DNA from: Prorocentrum cordatum
Lineage: Eukaryota > Sar > Dinophyceae > Prorocentrales > Prorocentraceae
Assembly (NCBI GenBank): GCA_963575745.1
Contig: CAUYUJ010015716.1
Span: forward strand, 60,778-124,777
Direction: 5' to 3'
DNA length: 64,000 nt
Shown here: positions 11,640 to 22,399 of the stretch, piece by piece
How the letters are laid out: each line of letters begins with the position of its first letter
Numbering within the stretch: the stretch's first letter is position 1
Position numbers and translations under genes: made by a program
Notes under the pieces: generated by a model
Databases searched by the model: none
What the model saw: the letters and a program-made list of their open reading frames with translations, nothing else
Told to the model about the DNA's origin: nothing

Positions 11640-12510
11640 AATCTGCTGTTTCACTTGCTGACATCCCGTGCCTGCAAGTTGTTGAAGGCCTCTTGTTTGC
11701 GCTGCGTCTGCGTCAGGAGCCAGTCTTTGGCCCCTAACCGAGCAGCGCGCGAGCAGACAAATCTTGTGGACTGACGCACGTACCGCACACATGATTCTGA
11801 ATCTTTCCTTGGCACTTGGAAGTTTTTGCGCATAATTTGCCTCCACGTCGTCTGGATTCTCTGTGCGTCTGAATTTTTAAGCACCCAGGTGGAGCACGCG
11901 TACAGGGAAGACGGCGTGAAAACAGAGTCGAGCAGCTTCAACCTTGATTCCAATGGGTACCTCTTTGAACACAGTACACCCCGATCTTTTGCAAAATCAC
12001 GCCAAGTTGCGTACTGTCTGTTGGCCATCTCGGCATCTTGGAAGTTCCTCAAAACAAATTTGCCCATATATTTCTCGGCGGCATCTGGCGGCAAGACAGC
12101 GACGTCATTCATCCCCACCTTGACAAAGCCCGCCCTTGTCTGCTCGCAGTTCGTGAGGATCTTCGTTTTGCCCAGGAGCACGGTGAGTCCATATACCGAA
12201 GCCTTCTTTTTCAGGTCGACCAGCATTTTGCGGGCATCCGCCTTGCTCTGCGCGACAGCGGCACGTCGTCGGCGAAACGAAGGTTCGTGAGCGGTTCCCC
12301 TGTGTCGTCGATGACGAAGCCGTAGTACTGCTGTGTGCGCCGCTTGTAGAGAGAATGCCACCTTTCCTGGAGTTTCCTGAAACACGCCTCCATGACGACA
12401 ATGAACAGCAGCGCACTGACAGGGTCGCCCTGCTTGACTCCCCGCGCCAAAGAAAAACTCCGGGATTCGACTCCAGTGGAGACAAAAACTGACTGATGGC
12501 CGATCTCCAC
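11640..12510 (-). pseudogene. Non-LTR retrotransposon reverse transcriptase, 5'-truncated and frameshifted
   Basis: The minus frame 12510-12211 contains GVKQGDPVSALLFIVVMEA (RT motif B) and LTNLRFADDVPL (motif C with the catalytic pair of Asp). The reading frame then shifts near 12260 and continues in the frame ending at 11651 with DLKKKASVYGLTVLLGKTK, YMGKFVLRN and LESRLKLLDSVFTPSSLYAC, the usual palm-to-thumb and C-terminal order of LINE RTs. Motif A and everything upstream are lost; the copy stops at a CT-rich tract near 12510. 5' truncation is typical of LINE insertion. One frameshift and the missing N-terminus make it inactive. Confidence 0.82.
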
Positions 12511-12514
12511 CTCC

Positions 12515-13130
12515 TTCTCCTCACCATCTTCTTGTTCCTCCTCCTCCTCGTCGTCGTCCTCCTCCTCCTCCTCCTCCTCCTCTTCCTTCTCCTCCTCCGC
12601 CTCCTCCTCCTCCTCCTACTCTTCTTTCTCCTGCTCCTCCTCTGGAGCACCGGCGACCGCGTCCCAGAGCCGCCGAGTATCGACGAAAGCGTCCGAAAAC
12701 CTCGGACCTCGAGCCTGCGCCGCCGGCGCCGCTGTGGCTGCGGCGTGTCTGGCGGCGGGGGGCCGCCGGGGCCATGGCGGCGCTGCCGGCAGCCGCCCAG
12801 CGCGGAGGCGCGCCGTCGTCTGGAGAGGAGTGCCGCGCACGGCGGGTGCCAGTCGTCGGTGCGATCGGAAGTGGTGCGGAAAGGCTGGGTGCGAAGACTC
12901 CTGCTCCTCCTCCCCCTCCTCCTCCTCCTCCTTCTCTCCTCCTTCCTCCTCCTCTCCTCCTCCTCCTCCTCCTCCTCCTCCCCCTCCTCCTCCTCCTCCC
13001 CCTCCTCCTCTCCCTCCCCCTCCTCCTCGTCCTCCTCCTGCTCCTCCTCCTCCTCCTTCTCCTCCTCCTCCTCCTCCTCCTCCTCCTCGTCCTCCTCCTC
13101 CTCCTCCACCTCCACCTTCTCGCTGTCGGC
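12515..13130 (+). repeat. CT-rich low-complexity tracts (CTCCTC)n with a GC-rich island
   Basis: Two long (CTC)n tracts (about 12520-12650 and 12900-13120) flank a 240-bp GC-rich island that shows no gene. Long poly-Leu/Ser/Pro frames here are artefacts of the triplet repeat. Confidence 0.9.
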
Positions 13131-13249
13131 TCGCTGTCGGCGTCACCGCGATGGTATCTATTTGAAACTGAAGGCCGCCCGCACAACAGCGACCTCGGTC
13201 GGTTTTGGACAACCTTTGTTGTTGGGCATCGCACCGTCCTCTCCGTACA

Positions 13250-13660
13250 CAACGTTAGGGGCAACCTTAGGGGGGCAACGTCAGGTTCGAGGTTCGAGGT
13301 TTTCGGGCGTTCTCGTAGGCTCCTGAACGCTTTCCATCGTCGGGAGGCGCTCCAGCAGCTGCGCTTCGCCGAGGACGTTCAGGGGTTGCCTGGATCGTCT
13401 CGCACGGCCGCCGGAGACCCGAGTAATTGCCCGAAGACCGGGACCAGTGAACGTTAGGGGGGAATTTGGCTCAGGGGGGATACACCGATTTTTAAGCTCC
13501 CACTCATCGCCGATGAGGGGCCTGACAGCCCACCCTGCCCAGGCCCAGGAACGTTCGGTTTCGCTATCGGGGGCCCATCGCCAGTCTATCGGCGCGACGT
13601 ATCTCCGATTTCAGCTGGATGCTTTCCGCCCTGAGCTGTCCCCCCCCCTGACGTTGCCCT
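13250..13660 (+). repeat. Dispersed repeat family A plus B, plus-strand copy
   Basis: Part A (about 13270-13450) has 'gcgctccagcagctgcgctt', 'cgccgaggacgttcagggg' and 'tggatcgtctcgcacgg'. Part B (about 13500-13650) has 'gacagcccaccctgccca', 'gtctatcggcgcgacgta' and 'ccgatttcagctggatg'. The same A then B order recurs at 42345-42725; B alone recurs at 63115-63300. Confidence 0.7.
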
Positions 13661-13754
13661 TCAGTGAGCGGCGAACATATTTATATGCACGCCCTCGCGG
13701 TCTAGATTCCTTGGCGCGATCCCATAGGCGAGGAGGAAGAGCAGAAGGGTGAGG

Positions 13755-13832
13755 AGGAGGATGAGATGGACGAGGAGGAGGAGGAGGAGGAGGAGGAGGA
13801 GGAGGAGGAGGAGGAGGAGGAGGAGGAGGGGG
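13755..13832 (+). repeat. (GGA)n triplet repeat
   Basis: A near-perfect GGA run. It abuts the 3' end (minus sense) of the next RT fossil, so it may be the element's tail or its insertion target. Confidence 0.9.
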
Positions 13833-13849
13833 CCGTCGTGGTTCGAAAT

Positions 13850-15110
13850 CCGTTCGGGAAGGTCCAGATGCTGCCACGTGTGAGCGCAGGGCCGCCGTAG
13901 TGCAGCTGCGCGCCGAACATGTGCTCGCGTGCCTCGTGCACTTCGGAGAGACCCTGGTGGAGGCCGTCAATGTCCTTGGGCCAGCGGGCGGCCTCCCGCT
14001 CCGCCAGGCAGCGCCGCAGGAAGACGCGCAGATCGTGAAACCGACCGTCTACGTGAGCTGCATTTCGTAATCGTGTGTGATTCCTCCGATCAGCTTGAGC
14101 AAGCAGGTTGGGACGGATGCCGAAGCCGAAAGAGTAATAGGTGCGTTTGACAGTAGTGGCGGTGCGACATTCAATGCCCAGCGCCCAACACGCTCGATCC
14201 AGCAGAGTAAACGGGCCAAATTTGTGACGTCGTCGTTGCGCCCACAGCGCACGCCACACATCCAAAGGTACGATATTGGCCAGGACGACCTGGTAGAACA
14301 TGAGGATAGCAGTGTACACAGCTGCGCACGTCAAATGCGTACGGTGTGCGCCTGGCCCAAGCAGGTGGGTGAAGGCGCGTGATATCCGGCCCACTCGGCC
14401 GGGCGATGCTTTCCACATCAAGATACGGCGGCCCAGGCCGCGGCGTCCGACATCTGGCTCTTCGTAGAAGCATAGCCGCCGTCACACCAGAGTGCGGCCA
14501 CGGCGTCGGCGACACCAGCGCCGCGCTGTGCATATGGCAAGATTCTGACGACGCCAAGGCGCTTTCGAGACTTGCAGCAGGCGTCGAGCAGCGACGGGCG
14601 CTGCCATCGGTGAGCCCAAGATGAGATCACGTCCAAGATATCTGAAGGTGTGCTGCAGTGGGATAGCCCGCAGCTCGGGGTCACCGCACTCTGGAGCGCG
14701 CCCCTGGGGCCGTGACCACCCCGCGGGCGCACTTCGGCACATTCAAGTCTGGGCCAGGGGCCCAGTCAATCTCGCGTGTGGCAGCCAGAGCAGCAGCGAG
14801 CTCATGCCACGAGAGCGCCAGAATGAACTTGTCCTCGAGGTAGGAGGCGAGCGTCGCGGCGGGTGCCGCCCGCTCTGCTTCCAAGTGTCACATGATCGAA
14901 GCTAGGTTGCATAGAAAGTATGCCATAGGACAGCCCTTGGGGACGCCGACGAGGTTGGCGTCCTGGAGCACGACGTCGGTCGTCTGGCGATCCACGTATG
15001 AGATACGGGACAGGTTCTGGTAGTTCCGCAGGACGTGTCCGCACATGTCCAGTACCAGGTGGTAGGTCAGCTCCAGCAGGTTGTACAAGTCCAGGATAAT
15101 TTCGAATCCA
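13850..15110 (-). pseudogene. Second non-LTR reverse transcriptase fossil (different lineage), multiply frameshifted
   Basis: Read on the minus strand from 15110: LLELTYHLVLDMCGHVLRNY then LVGVPKGCPMAYFLCNLASI (RT motif B); after a frame change, LASYLEDKFILALSWHELAA, where YLED replaces the usual Y-x-D-D of motif C, and LNVPKCARGVV; after another change, IPLQHTFRYLGRDLI and, from about 14420, a post-RT region with LTCAAVYTAILMFYQVVLAN and KFGPFTLLDRACWALGIECR. The order (motif B, motif C, K-rich motif D, post-RT segment) supports an RT. Motif A is missing because the copy begins at 15110. Frame changes and the altered motif C mark it as dead. It is clearly different from the RT at 11640-12510. 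Confidence 0.6.
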
Positions 15111-17300
15111 GGAGTTGGGTCCCGTTAGTGGTCCCTTGGGCCATCAAAAACTGATCTGGGAGGAGCAGAAAACCCTGGTAAAGGGGTCGGGACTTTTGGG
15201 GCGGCATTTTGAAACATTCAGATCATTTTCGGAAGTCGTGGAACGCATGCATATCCGCCCTCGCCGTCTAGATTCTGGGGCGCCATCCAGTCGATGCGTG
15301 GTCGCATCTGAGATCCTGGCGTCGCATTTTTTCAAGCCGGGCGAAACCGCCCTTTTGTTTCGGACTTTGGGACCCTCACGGGTCGGTTCGGCTCGGAAAG
15401 TGCAGGAGAACGATGAGGTCTAGGGCTCCGATCGTTAATTTCGAGATGCTTCATTTTTCTGGTGACGTCATAGCTCAAGGCGCGTTCCGCGCGGGGCATC
15501 CGTGAAACACCGCTCCGTCTCCATGGGGTCGCGCCCCAGAGGCCCCGCCCGCGAGGCCGTGGACATGGACATGTTTCCTGCCCGCGAGCCTGCCCAGTTT
15601 TGCCCGCAATGGGAGTCATGGCGATAGGGGGCCAAGATATTGACCAGTCATCTGGTCGATGGTGAGAGTTCTTGGCCATGGTCCATGCCAGCAGTCGACG
15701 GTGCGCGAGGATGATCCACGACTTGACCATGACCGCGATGGATGATTACCAACATCGACACCAACGTTTCCGCGTGCAGTCTTGGTCATGATCAACTTCT
15801 GGGTTCTTTGTGAAGTTTTCGGCTGGTATCCGTCGTTTTTCGGATCTGCGCTCTGGGCGAACGCGCCGATTTCGGCCCGATCTGGGGTCCCAGATGGGCC
15901 AGAACCCGTAGTTGTCCCGGCCCCCTGCGGACGCTGCTGGCGTCGCAAATATACTTCAGCGCATATTTGCAACGGGCGGGGTGGGGATGAGCGGTGCGGT
16001 GGAAGTTGCGGAGGAGGATGAGGATGATGATGATGAGGAGGAGGAGGAGGAATAGGCAGAGGAGGAGGAGGAGCAGGAGAGCCCAGGTGGTGACACGGCC
16101 ATCAGTAGCAGCAGCCGCGCCACAAAGCGAGCTTGGCAGAGGAGCCGTGGTAAAGCAGAGCGGCCGAGTGATTTGTCCAGGATCGTTAGAGCTCCTCTCC
16201 GAGAGGCTGCTCTGCAGAAGGCCTTCCGCTTGCCCTAGGCCCGTTGGAAGAAGGATCCGAAGCATTCGAGGGATCTATCCGTGAAGTACTCCAGGCTTGT
16301 ACGGGTCTGATGCGTGGTCAGCTTTCCTGGCGGCAGTCGGCGGAGTAATGGACGTGCCCTGCAACACTGCGAGCCTGAAGTCCACCGTCTCAAATTGCAT
16401 GTGCTCCAAGATCGCGACTCCGAAATATGTGCACTTTTTCGTTTCATGTTCGGCAGGATCCCTCGGGTATGCCGTCGGCGAGTTCGACGGCCAGGTCTGC
16501 ACCCCCCCCCGCCCCCGTTGCTGCCGCCGCCCGCCCCACCTCCGACCACAGTATTCTCTTAGCTTACACCTCCCTTAGCTTTAAGCAGGGGTGTAAGGAA
16601 CAGCGAGCCCCGTCCGAACCCGAAGCGGTCCTCATTTCAGCGTCTTGACTGTAGCCCGCTTGGTCGCCTGGGCAAGCAGGAGGACGCCGCGAGTCACTCG
16701 CCCTCCCTGCTTTCGCGGGGACACTCCGCTGGCGGGGCCACTGCCGTGCAGCCTAGACGCTGAAGGAAGGGCCAGGTTAGGTTCAGGAGAGGCTCCAGTT
16801 GTGGACTGCCCTTCAGATCTAGGCCGGGGATCCCCTGCGTGGCCGAGGCTCGCCGTGGTCAGCAAAGCGCCTTCGATCAGTATTTGGCGCTTCTAGTGGC
16901 AGTGCGGTGACGGTATCACCATTCTGGCCCTCCCAGGCCAGGTCCTTCGGTCGGGAAGTTTCTCAGCGTGTCGCCTCGCCGGTTCTGGCCCACCACGCTT
17001 CGGCGCGACACGCTAGCCACGTCCCCGTTCCCAAGCGTCAGCGTCCCGAGCTTTTGTCAGCCTCCCGCCCCGCGGAGCGGAGCGACACTCCATCCGCTCG
17101 CAGGGTCTAGCGTGTTTTTGTGACCTCTACCGCGACCCGCCAAGCAAAAGTTCCCAACTGTGAGCTTTGTTGGCAGGGTCATAGAACTGTCCCCCATCAG
17201 GCGTGCTTTCGTGGCATTGGCTGACACATTCTGGTGCTTATCTGCGAGGAAGTGGCCTCGGACAGGAAAGCATGCTGCAACATCGGTAATCCCAGATCTC
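15111..17300. other. Intergenic, no gene recognised
   Basis: This block holds a short GAT/GGA-rich patch (about 16010-16075), a C-run at 16500-16525 and a moderately GC-rich stretch at 16640-17110 whose short open frames show no motif. Nothing here is supported as a gene. Confidence 0.45.
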
Positions 17301-17304
17301 CGAC

Positions 17305-17394
<90 letters not shown>
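17305..17394 (+). repeat. (GAT)n triplet microsatellite, about 30 copies
   Basis: An uninterrupted run of GAT/ATG triplets ending in 'gatcattttttttt'. It reads as poly-Met, poly-His or poly-Ile depending on strand and frame, and is not a gene. Confidence 0.97.
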
Positions 17395-17549
17395 CATTTT
17401 TTTTTCTCATGCTGGGTGGTTTTCACTGATTTCGGCCTCCGGCACCCGTCATCGGGCCCGCGGGCCATCAAACGTGGTCCGGAACGACGCTTGCGAGGGA
17501 GCTCTGAGGGCGTGGATTTGCAACACTATATCGGAAGACGTTTGGGGCG

Positions 17550-18345
17550 GGATTCGGTCCTTCTGTTGTTGCTGCTGCTGCTGTTGCCTTCTCTTCTTCC
17601 TCCTCCATTTCCCTTTCTGGCCGACCGTCTTCGTGCTCTTGCTGAGCGAATCCGAACCAGGGAGGAGATGTCCAGGTACTTCTTGTGGTGGTCAATCGGA
17701 TGTTCTGCCTCAAGCTGTCGTGTCCTTTCCTCCTCCTGCTCCTCCTCCTCGTCCTCCTTCCTCCTTCTTCCTCCTTCCTCCTCCTCCTCCTCATCTCCCT
17801 CCTGCTCCTCTGTCTCCCTCCCTCTCCATCGAGGTCACTGGAGGTTTCCAGAGGCCTCTGGAGGCTTCCAGGGGCCCAGGAAGGGCCCACACTGCAAAAT
17901 CTTGATCCTCGATCCTCCTCTTCTTTCTTTCTCCTCCTCCTCCTCCGCTTCCTCGATCCTCGTTCCTCGATCCTCGATCCTCCTTTTCCTTGTTTCTCCT
18001 GGAAGAGGACTGGTCTGGCTGGGGCCGCGCCATCCTGTGCAGGTGCCAGCAGCCCCGGAGGAAGACCGGCGACGTCGTCGGGCACGACTGGAGCAAGCTG
18101 GTCATTCGGCAGGCGGATTCGGACAGGACGTCGCTACGGAGAGAGTGGGGGTTGGGATAAAAGATGAGGAGAAAGAGGACGAGGACGAGGACAAGGAGGA
18201 GGAGGAGGAGAAGGAGGAGGAGGACGAGGAGGAGGGAAGGAGGGAGGGACGGAGGGAGGGAGGGAGGGAGGAGGAGGAGGACGAGGAAGAGGAGGGAGGG
18301 GAGGAGAGAAGTGGAAGGGGGAGGAGGAGGGAGGAAGGGGGGTGA
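17550..18345 (+). repeat. CT-rich then GA-rich low-complexity block
   Basis: CT-rich triplet sequence (about 17555-18000) includes a cluster of 'cctcgatcctcg' phrases at 17903-17990. After a 160-bp ordinary stretch (about 18005-18165) the strand bias flips to GGA/GAC triplets and 'gggagggagg' up to 18345. Confidence 0.85.
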
Positions 18346-18349
18346 TGAT

Positions 18350-19155
18350 CATGATGGTAATGATGATTCTGATGATGATGCTGCTGATGATGATGACGAT
18401 GATGATGATAATGATGATGATGGTGATGATGATGGTGGTTGTGGTGATGATGATGTTGACGATGATGGTGAGGATGATGACGATGATGAGGATGATGATG
18501 ATGGTGATGATGATTGATGCTGATGCTGATGACTAAGATAATGATGGTGGTGATTGAGATGATGCATGATGATGAGGATGATGATGATGATGATTCTGAT
18601 GCTGATGATGCTGATGGTGGTGATGATGATCATGACGACGACGATGATGATGATGACCATAATGACGATGATGATGATGCTGTTGTTGATGATGATGCTG
18701 ATGGCTGATGACGATGGATGATGATGCTGATGATGCTGCTGATGATGATGCTTATGATGGTGAGGATGAGGATGATGATGATGATGCTGATGATGATACT
18801 GATGATGATGCTGCTGCTGATGATGATGCTGTTGTTGATGATGATGATGCTGATGACTGGTGACGATGGATGATGATGCTGATGATGCTGCTGATGCTGA
18901 TGCTGATGATGAGGATGAGGATGAGGATGATGATGATAATGATGATGATGATGCTGATGCTGATGACGATGATGATGCTGATGATGATGCTGATGCTGCT
19001 GATGATGATGATGCTGCTGATGATGATGATGCTGATGATGATGATGATGCTGATGATGCTGCTGCTGATGATGATGATGCTGCTGATGCTGCTGCTGATG
19101 ATGATGATGAGGATGATGATGATACTGATGCTGATGATGCTGATGATGATGATGC

Positions 19156-19193
<38 letters not shown>

Positions 19194-19246
19194 CTGCTGA
19201 TGATGATGATGATGATGATGATGCTAATGATGATGATGATGATTGA

Positions 19247-19318
<72 letters not shown>

Positions 19319-19325
19319 TGCTGCT

Positions 19326-19356
<31 letters not shown>

Positions 19357-19424
19357 ATGATGTGATGATGATGACGATGATGATGCTGCTGCTGATGATG
19401 ATGATGATGATGATGATGATGCTG
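18350..19424 (+). repeat. About 1.07 kb of GAT/GCT triplet repeats
   Basis: Almost the whole block is GAT with interspersed GCT, GAC, GGT and GAG triplets. It contains pure runs (for example 19245-19315) and a 'ctgctgctgctgctgctg' cluster at about 19320. The frames read as poly-Asp, poly-Met or poly-Ser/Ile and are artefacts. Confidence 0.97.
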
Positions 19425-19680
19425 CAGGAGGAGGAGGAGGAGGAGGAGGAGGAGGAGGGAGGAGGAGAAAGAGGAGGAGGAGGAGGAGGAGGAGGAGGAG
19501 GAGGAGGAGGAGGAGGAGGAGGAGGAGGATAAGGGATGTAGGAGGAGGAGGAGGATGTAGGAGGAGGAGGAGGAGGAGGAGGAGGAGGAGGAGGAGGAGG
19601 AGGAGGAGGATAAGGGATGTAGGAGGAGGAGGAGGAGGAGGATGTAGGAGGAGGAGGAGGAGGAGGAGGAGGAGGCTGAG
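19425..19680 (+). repeat. (GGA)n tract with spaced 'taagggatgtagg' interruptions
   Basis: GGA runs are interrupted by 'gataagggatgtagg' near 19530 and 19610 and by 'ggatgtagg' near 19550 and 19640. This indicates tandem duplication of a longer GGA-plus-spacer unit of about 80 bp. Confidence 0.9.
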
Positions 19681-19957
19681 ACTGAGACTGACTACTTCGA
19701 ATCCGGTTGGAAACGTTCGCCACGATGGGCGCGGAAGGCAGTCAAGGAGAGGCCGACTCCCGACTGCAGGGCGCAGAAACCGCGACGGAAACCAGCCCGC
19801 CACCAGGAGGGCGACGGGCGCCCCAGGGAGCACGGCCCCCAAAGGCCAATCAGGGACCAGGAGAGGGGGGCCCAGGAGTGCAGTCAGAAACCACCCCCTC
19901 CCCGTCCTTCTCCCTCATACCTCCTGCGCCTTGAGCAGCAAGACCTGGTGGTGCACC

Positions 19958-21266
19958 TTAGGCACCGAGGAGGGCCATGAGCTCGCCCTGGCACTCAGGC
20001 TGCGCCTGCATCCAGCCTAGGAAGCCCTCACGATCACCGCCCTTGGCCATGATCATGTCCATGCACTCCTCGAGAGTGGACTTGACGAATAAGGAGAGCT
20101 CCGTCGTAACGGCACTCCGCGCCGTAACGGCACTCCTCGTCGTAACGGCATTACTTTGTCTTGCTCAGGATCTCCACCTTCGAACTCGACAAACAGCGAG
20201 GACGGCTTCTCGATCTCCTCTTGAACTCCATCTTCTTGCTTGTCCTCCATGGGGTTCGGCCCATGGTCCATCTCCGCGTCCACGTAGCTGTCTGCGACGA
20301 GGGCCGCAGGCTTCTCCTCGAATATACCGTCGTCACCCTCACTGCGTTGCTTCTTGTTGGCGTGGGTGCCGCCCATGCCGAACCCGAGGCTGTCGACCAC
20401 GTCCGCGGCGCCCTCGCAGACGTCGTCCTGGCTGACGCTGCTGACGCCGACCACCACGTCGGAGCTCAGCCGCCATAGGGAGTGACGCTCTTCACAAGCC
20501 CGTTCCACCTCGAAAGCCTCCTGATCCAGCGTGAGGACGGCGCTGAAGGAGTTCCCTGGGACCTCGTCACGGTGCCAGCAGGCCCAACCGTCTGCTGAGT
20601 TCTCGCCGCCCATGTTGAGGTACAGGTCGTCGTCGCTGTAGATGTCGTAGAGGTCGCTGTTCAACACCTCGGCGACCTCCTCACCCATCTGCAGGCCCTT
20701 GTCAGCGAAGTTCAATCCACCACCCTCGGAGGACCAGAGCGAGGACGGCTCCTCCGCTAGCGCTCTCGATCGTCCTTCTTGGGCTTGTTCTCCTTCCTCT
20801 CCTTCTTCTTTTTCTTCTTCTTCTTGGTATTGTCCTTCTTGTCCTTCTTCATGTACTGTGGCAACTGGACGCCCGAAGAGCTGTTGGCCCCGAGCCAGTC
20901 CGCCGGCATGCCCTGCTTCAGGATTGGCTCCACCACCGGCCTCGACGTGAGTCGCGCCCTCGTCGGAGGTGACGCCAGCGGTGCCTCCCAGTTGCCTGCG
21001 GGTGGCGAGGGCGGCGGCTCCTGCGCCTCGCCGTTCTGGATGGCCAGCAGCGGAGCCCTCGGCGGCCTGATCGCCGACGGCTTGGGCTGCGGGCGAGCCT
21101 TTGCGGAAGTCGTGACGGCCGCCACCGCCGCCGAAACCGCCGGAGTGACTGCCGTCTCCACGAAATTGTGCGCCTCCACGTTGCTCCCAACGTAGCGAGA
21201 CGGGCTCTGCACCACCTCCATCTGCGAACTCGACTGCCGCCAGGGAGCCGAGTCGCGCCTTGACAT
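19958..21266 (-). pseudogene. Candidate host protein gene of unknown function, frame-interrupted
   Basis: On the minus strand an ATG at 21266 opens a frame with non-repetitive, protein-like sequence (MSRRDSAPWRQSSSQMEVVQ ... VEPILKQGMPADWLG) ending in a Lys-rich run at about 20800. One shift later the sequence continues as EEPSSLWSSEGGGLNFADKG, YDIYSDDDLYLNMGG, DGWACWHRDEVPGNSFSAVL and MDHGPNPMEDKQEDGV. After three tandem copies of a ~20-bp 'cgtaacggcactcc' unit (20105-20152) a third frame ends with STLEECMDMIMAKGG and FLGWMQAQPECQGELMALL, stop at 19958-19960. The acidic middle, Lys-rich segment and helical C-terminus suggest a soluble, perhaps nuclear, protein. I recognise no family. The shifts could be mutations, unrecognised introns or sequencing errors in the repeats. 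Confidence 0.4.
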
Positions 21267-21339
21267 GAAGGTTCGCTCTCTGCCAGCTCTGGGGGGCTGC
21301 GCCCCTTTCAAGTGCACACCCAGAAGACCCAACCTGGGC

Positions 21340-21600
21340 CGAAAAGGGGCTAGGAGGAGGATGAGGAAGAAGAGGAGGAGGAGGAGAACCAGTGTAAACC
21401 CAAGAGCCATCAACGATGTTGGAATACACCCTCCCTCCAAGCTCCCTCTTCATAGGCCCCTACAACGGTTCATTTCCATTGAGGGATCTGTCTCGTTGGA
21501 AGACAACCGTCTTGAAGACCCAGAAGCATGCCAAAACATTGTTCTTGGGATCCCAACGCCACGGATCAACCTGACTGTTGTGTCTTGACGATCCTGGATT
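21340..21600 (+). repeat. Dispersed module C, plus-strand copy
   Basis: Begins at a GGA tract and carries 'accagtgtaaacccaagag', 'ctccctccaagctccctctt' and 'cataggcccctacaa', then a region ending near 'cctggattgtgcc'. The inverse of this string, with the same flanking order, occurs at 41500-41745, and a shorter relative at 26770-26960. Confidence 0.75.
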
Positions 21601-21672
21601 GTGCCAGAACGCCACTCTTGGGTTTTAAACACCGCGAGTACAGTTTCTGGTACGCTGATCGTGCGAATCCGT

Positions 21673-21950
21673 GAATCTCTTGCAATTTTTGTAAAACGAA
21701 TGTGCGCGCGGCTAAAGCAAGAGCCACATTTTGAAAAGGAACCGCCCCCAATCAGTGAACTCTTGCAATTCTTCAAAACGAATGTGCGCGGCGCTAGGGT
21801 GAGAGCCACATTTTGAAAAGGAACCGCCTTCAATCTCAGAAACTCTTGCAAATTTTAAGACGAAGGTGCGCGGCGCTAAGGCGAGAACCACATTCTGAAA
21901 ACGGGTTATCATCAACCCGTTGCAACTTTTTAAAACGAATGTGCACCTCC
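21673..21950 (+). repeat. Satellite of about 80-84-bp units, 3.4 copies
   Basis: Unit starts at 21673, 21757, 21839 and about 21918. Each unit has 'ctcttgcaa', 'acgaatgtgcgcggcgcta' and 'gagccacattttgaaaa' landmarks. The reverse-complement family forms the array at 40983-41440. The right end abuts LINE reverse-transcriptase sequence. Confidence 0.85.
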
Positions 21951-21954
21951 AGCA

Positions 21955-22350
21955 AAATCGCGATCGCTGGATAGCCCAACCGCTTGCTAGCCTGCACCAG
22001 AAGCGCAACAAAGCTGATCTAGTTATACAATTTGGTCAAATCAAGGAGTTGCGTGGCCCTCTAAATATGGAGCTCCGCTGCACACTCATCTAACAAGGCC
22101 CTGGCCAAGGCGGCCCTGAGCGCCGAGCTGCCAGCGATGGCAGTGTCCCAGAAGGCCCCTTTCTTCGCGCACCACTCTGCAGATGGCGTGCCTCGGACTC
22201 GGCTCCATTCCTTGATCGCGTGCGGCAGGAGGCCCAAGATGCGGTGTCCTCCCGCCTCCTTGGGGATGGCAGCTCCCGGGGAGGCCGAGATGGTAGCAGG
22301 CCATGCTCCAGTCTGTCTACCCGATTAACGAGATGAGCAAGTTGCCGCCG
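21955..22350 (-). pseudogene. LINE reverse transcriptase, N-terminal part only
   Basis: Minus-strand frames near 22290-22090 read NAYLTQDGGNLLISLIG, AAIPKEAGGHRILGLLPHAI and KEWSRVRGTPSAEWCAKKGA, the region preceding RT motif A in dinoflagellate LINEs (a Lys-Pro/Lys-Glu motif followed by G-x-R-x-I-x-L-L-P). Closer to 21960, ISFVALLVQ and LGYPAIAILLEVHI fit the stretch just after motif A. The coding then ends abruptly at satellite DNA. Motifs B and C are absent. Confidence 0.55.
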
Positions 22351-22399
22351 TCCTGGGTCAGGTAGGCGTTGAACGTCACGCGGCCCAAGGGCGTCTATG

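Noticed and set aside
12105-13115. Glu-rich minus frame resembling an acidic protein
   Set aside because: It is the complement of CTC repeats fused to the LINE RT fossil.
13455-13480. Spliced-leader-like 'aatttggctcagg'
   Set aside because: Only nine contiguous bases match the leader and it lies within repeat family A/B sequence.
18349-19842. Very long minus-strand open frame (497 codons) over the GAT/GGA field
   Set aside because: It is poly-Ser/Ile/His/Leu from triplet repeats; any triplet repeat without a stop codon gives such a frame.
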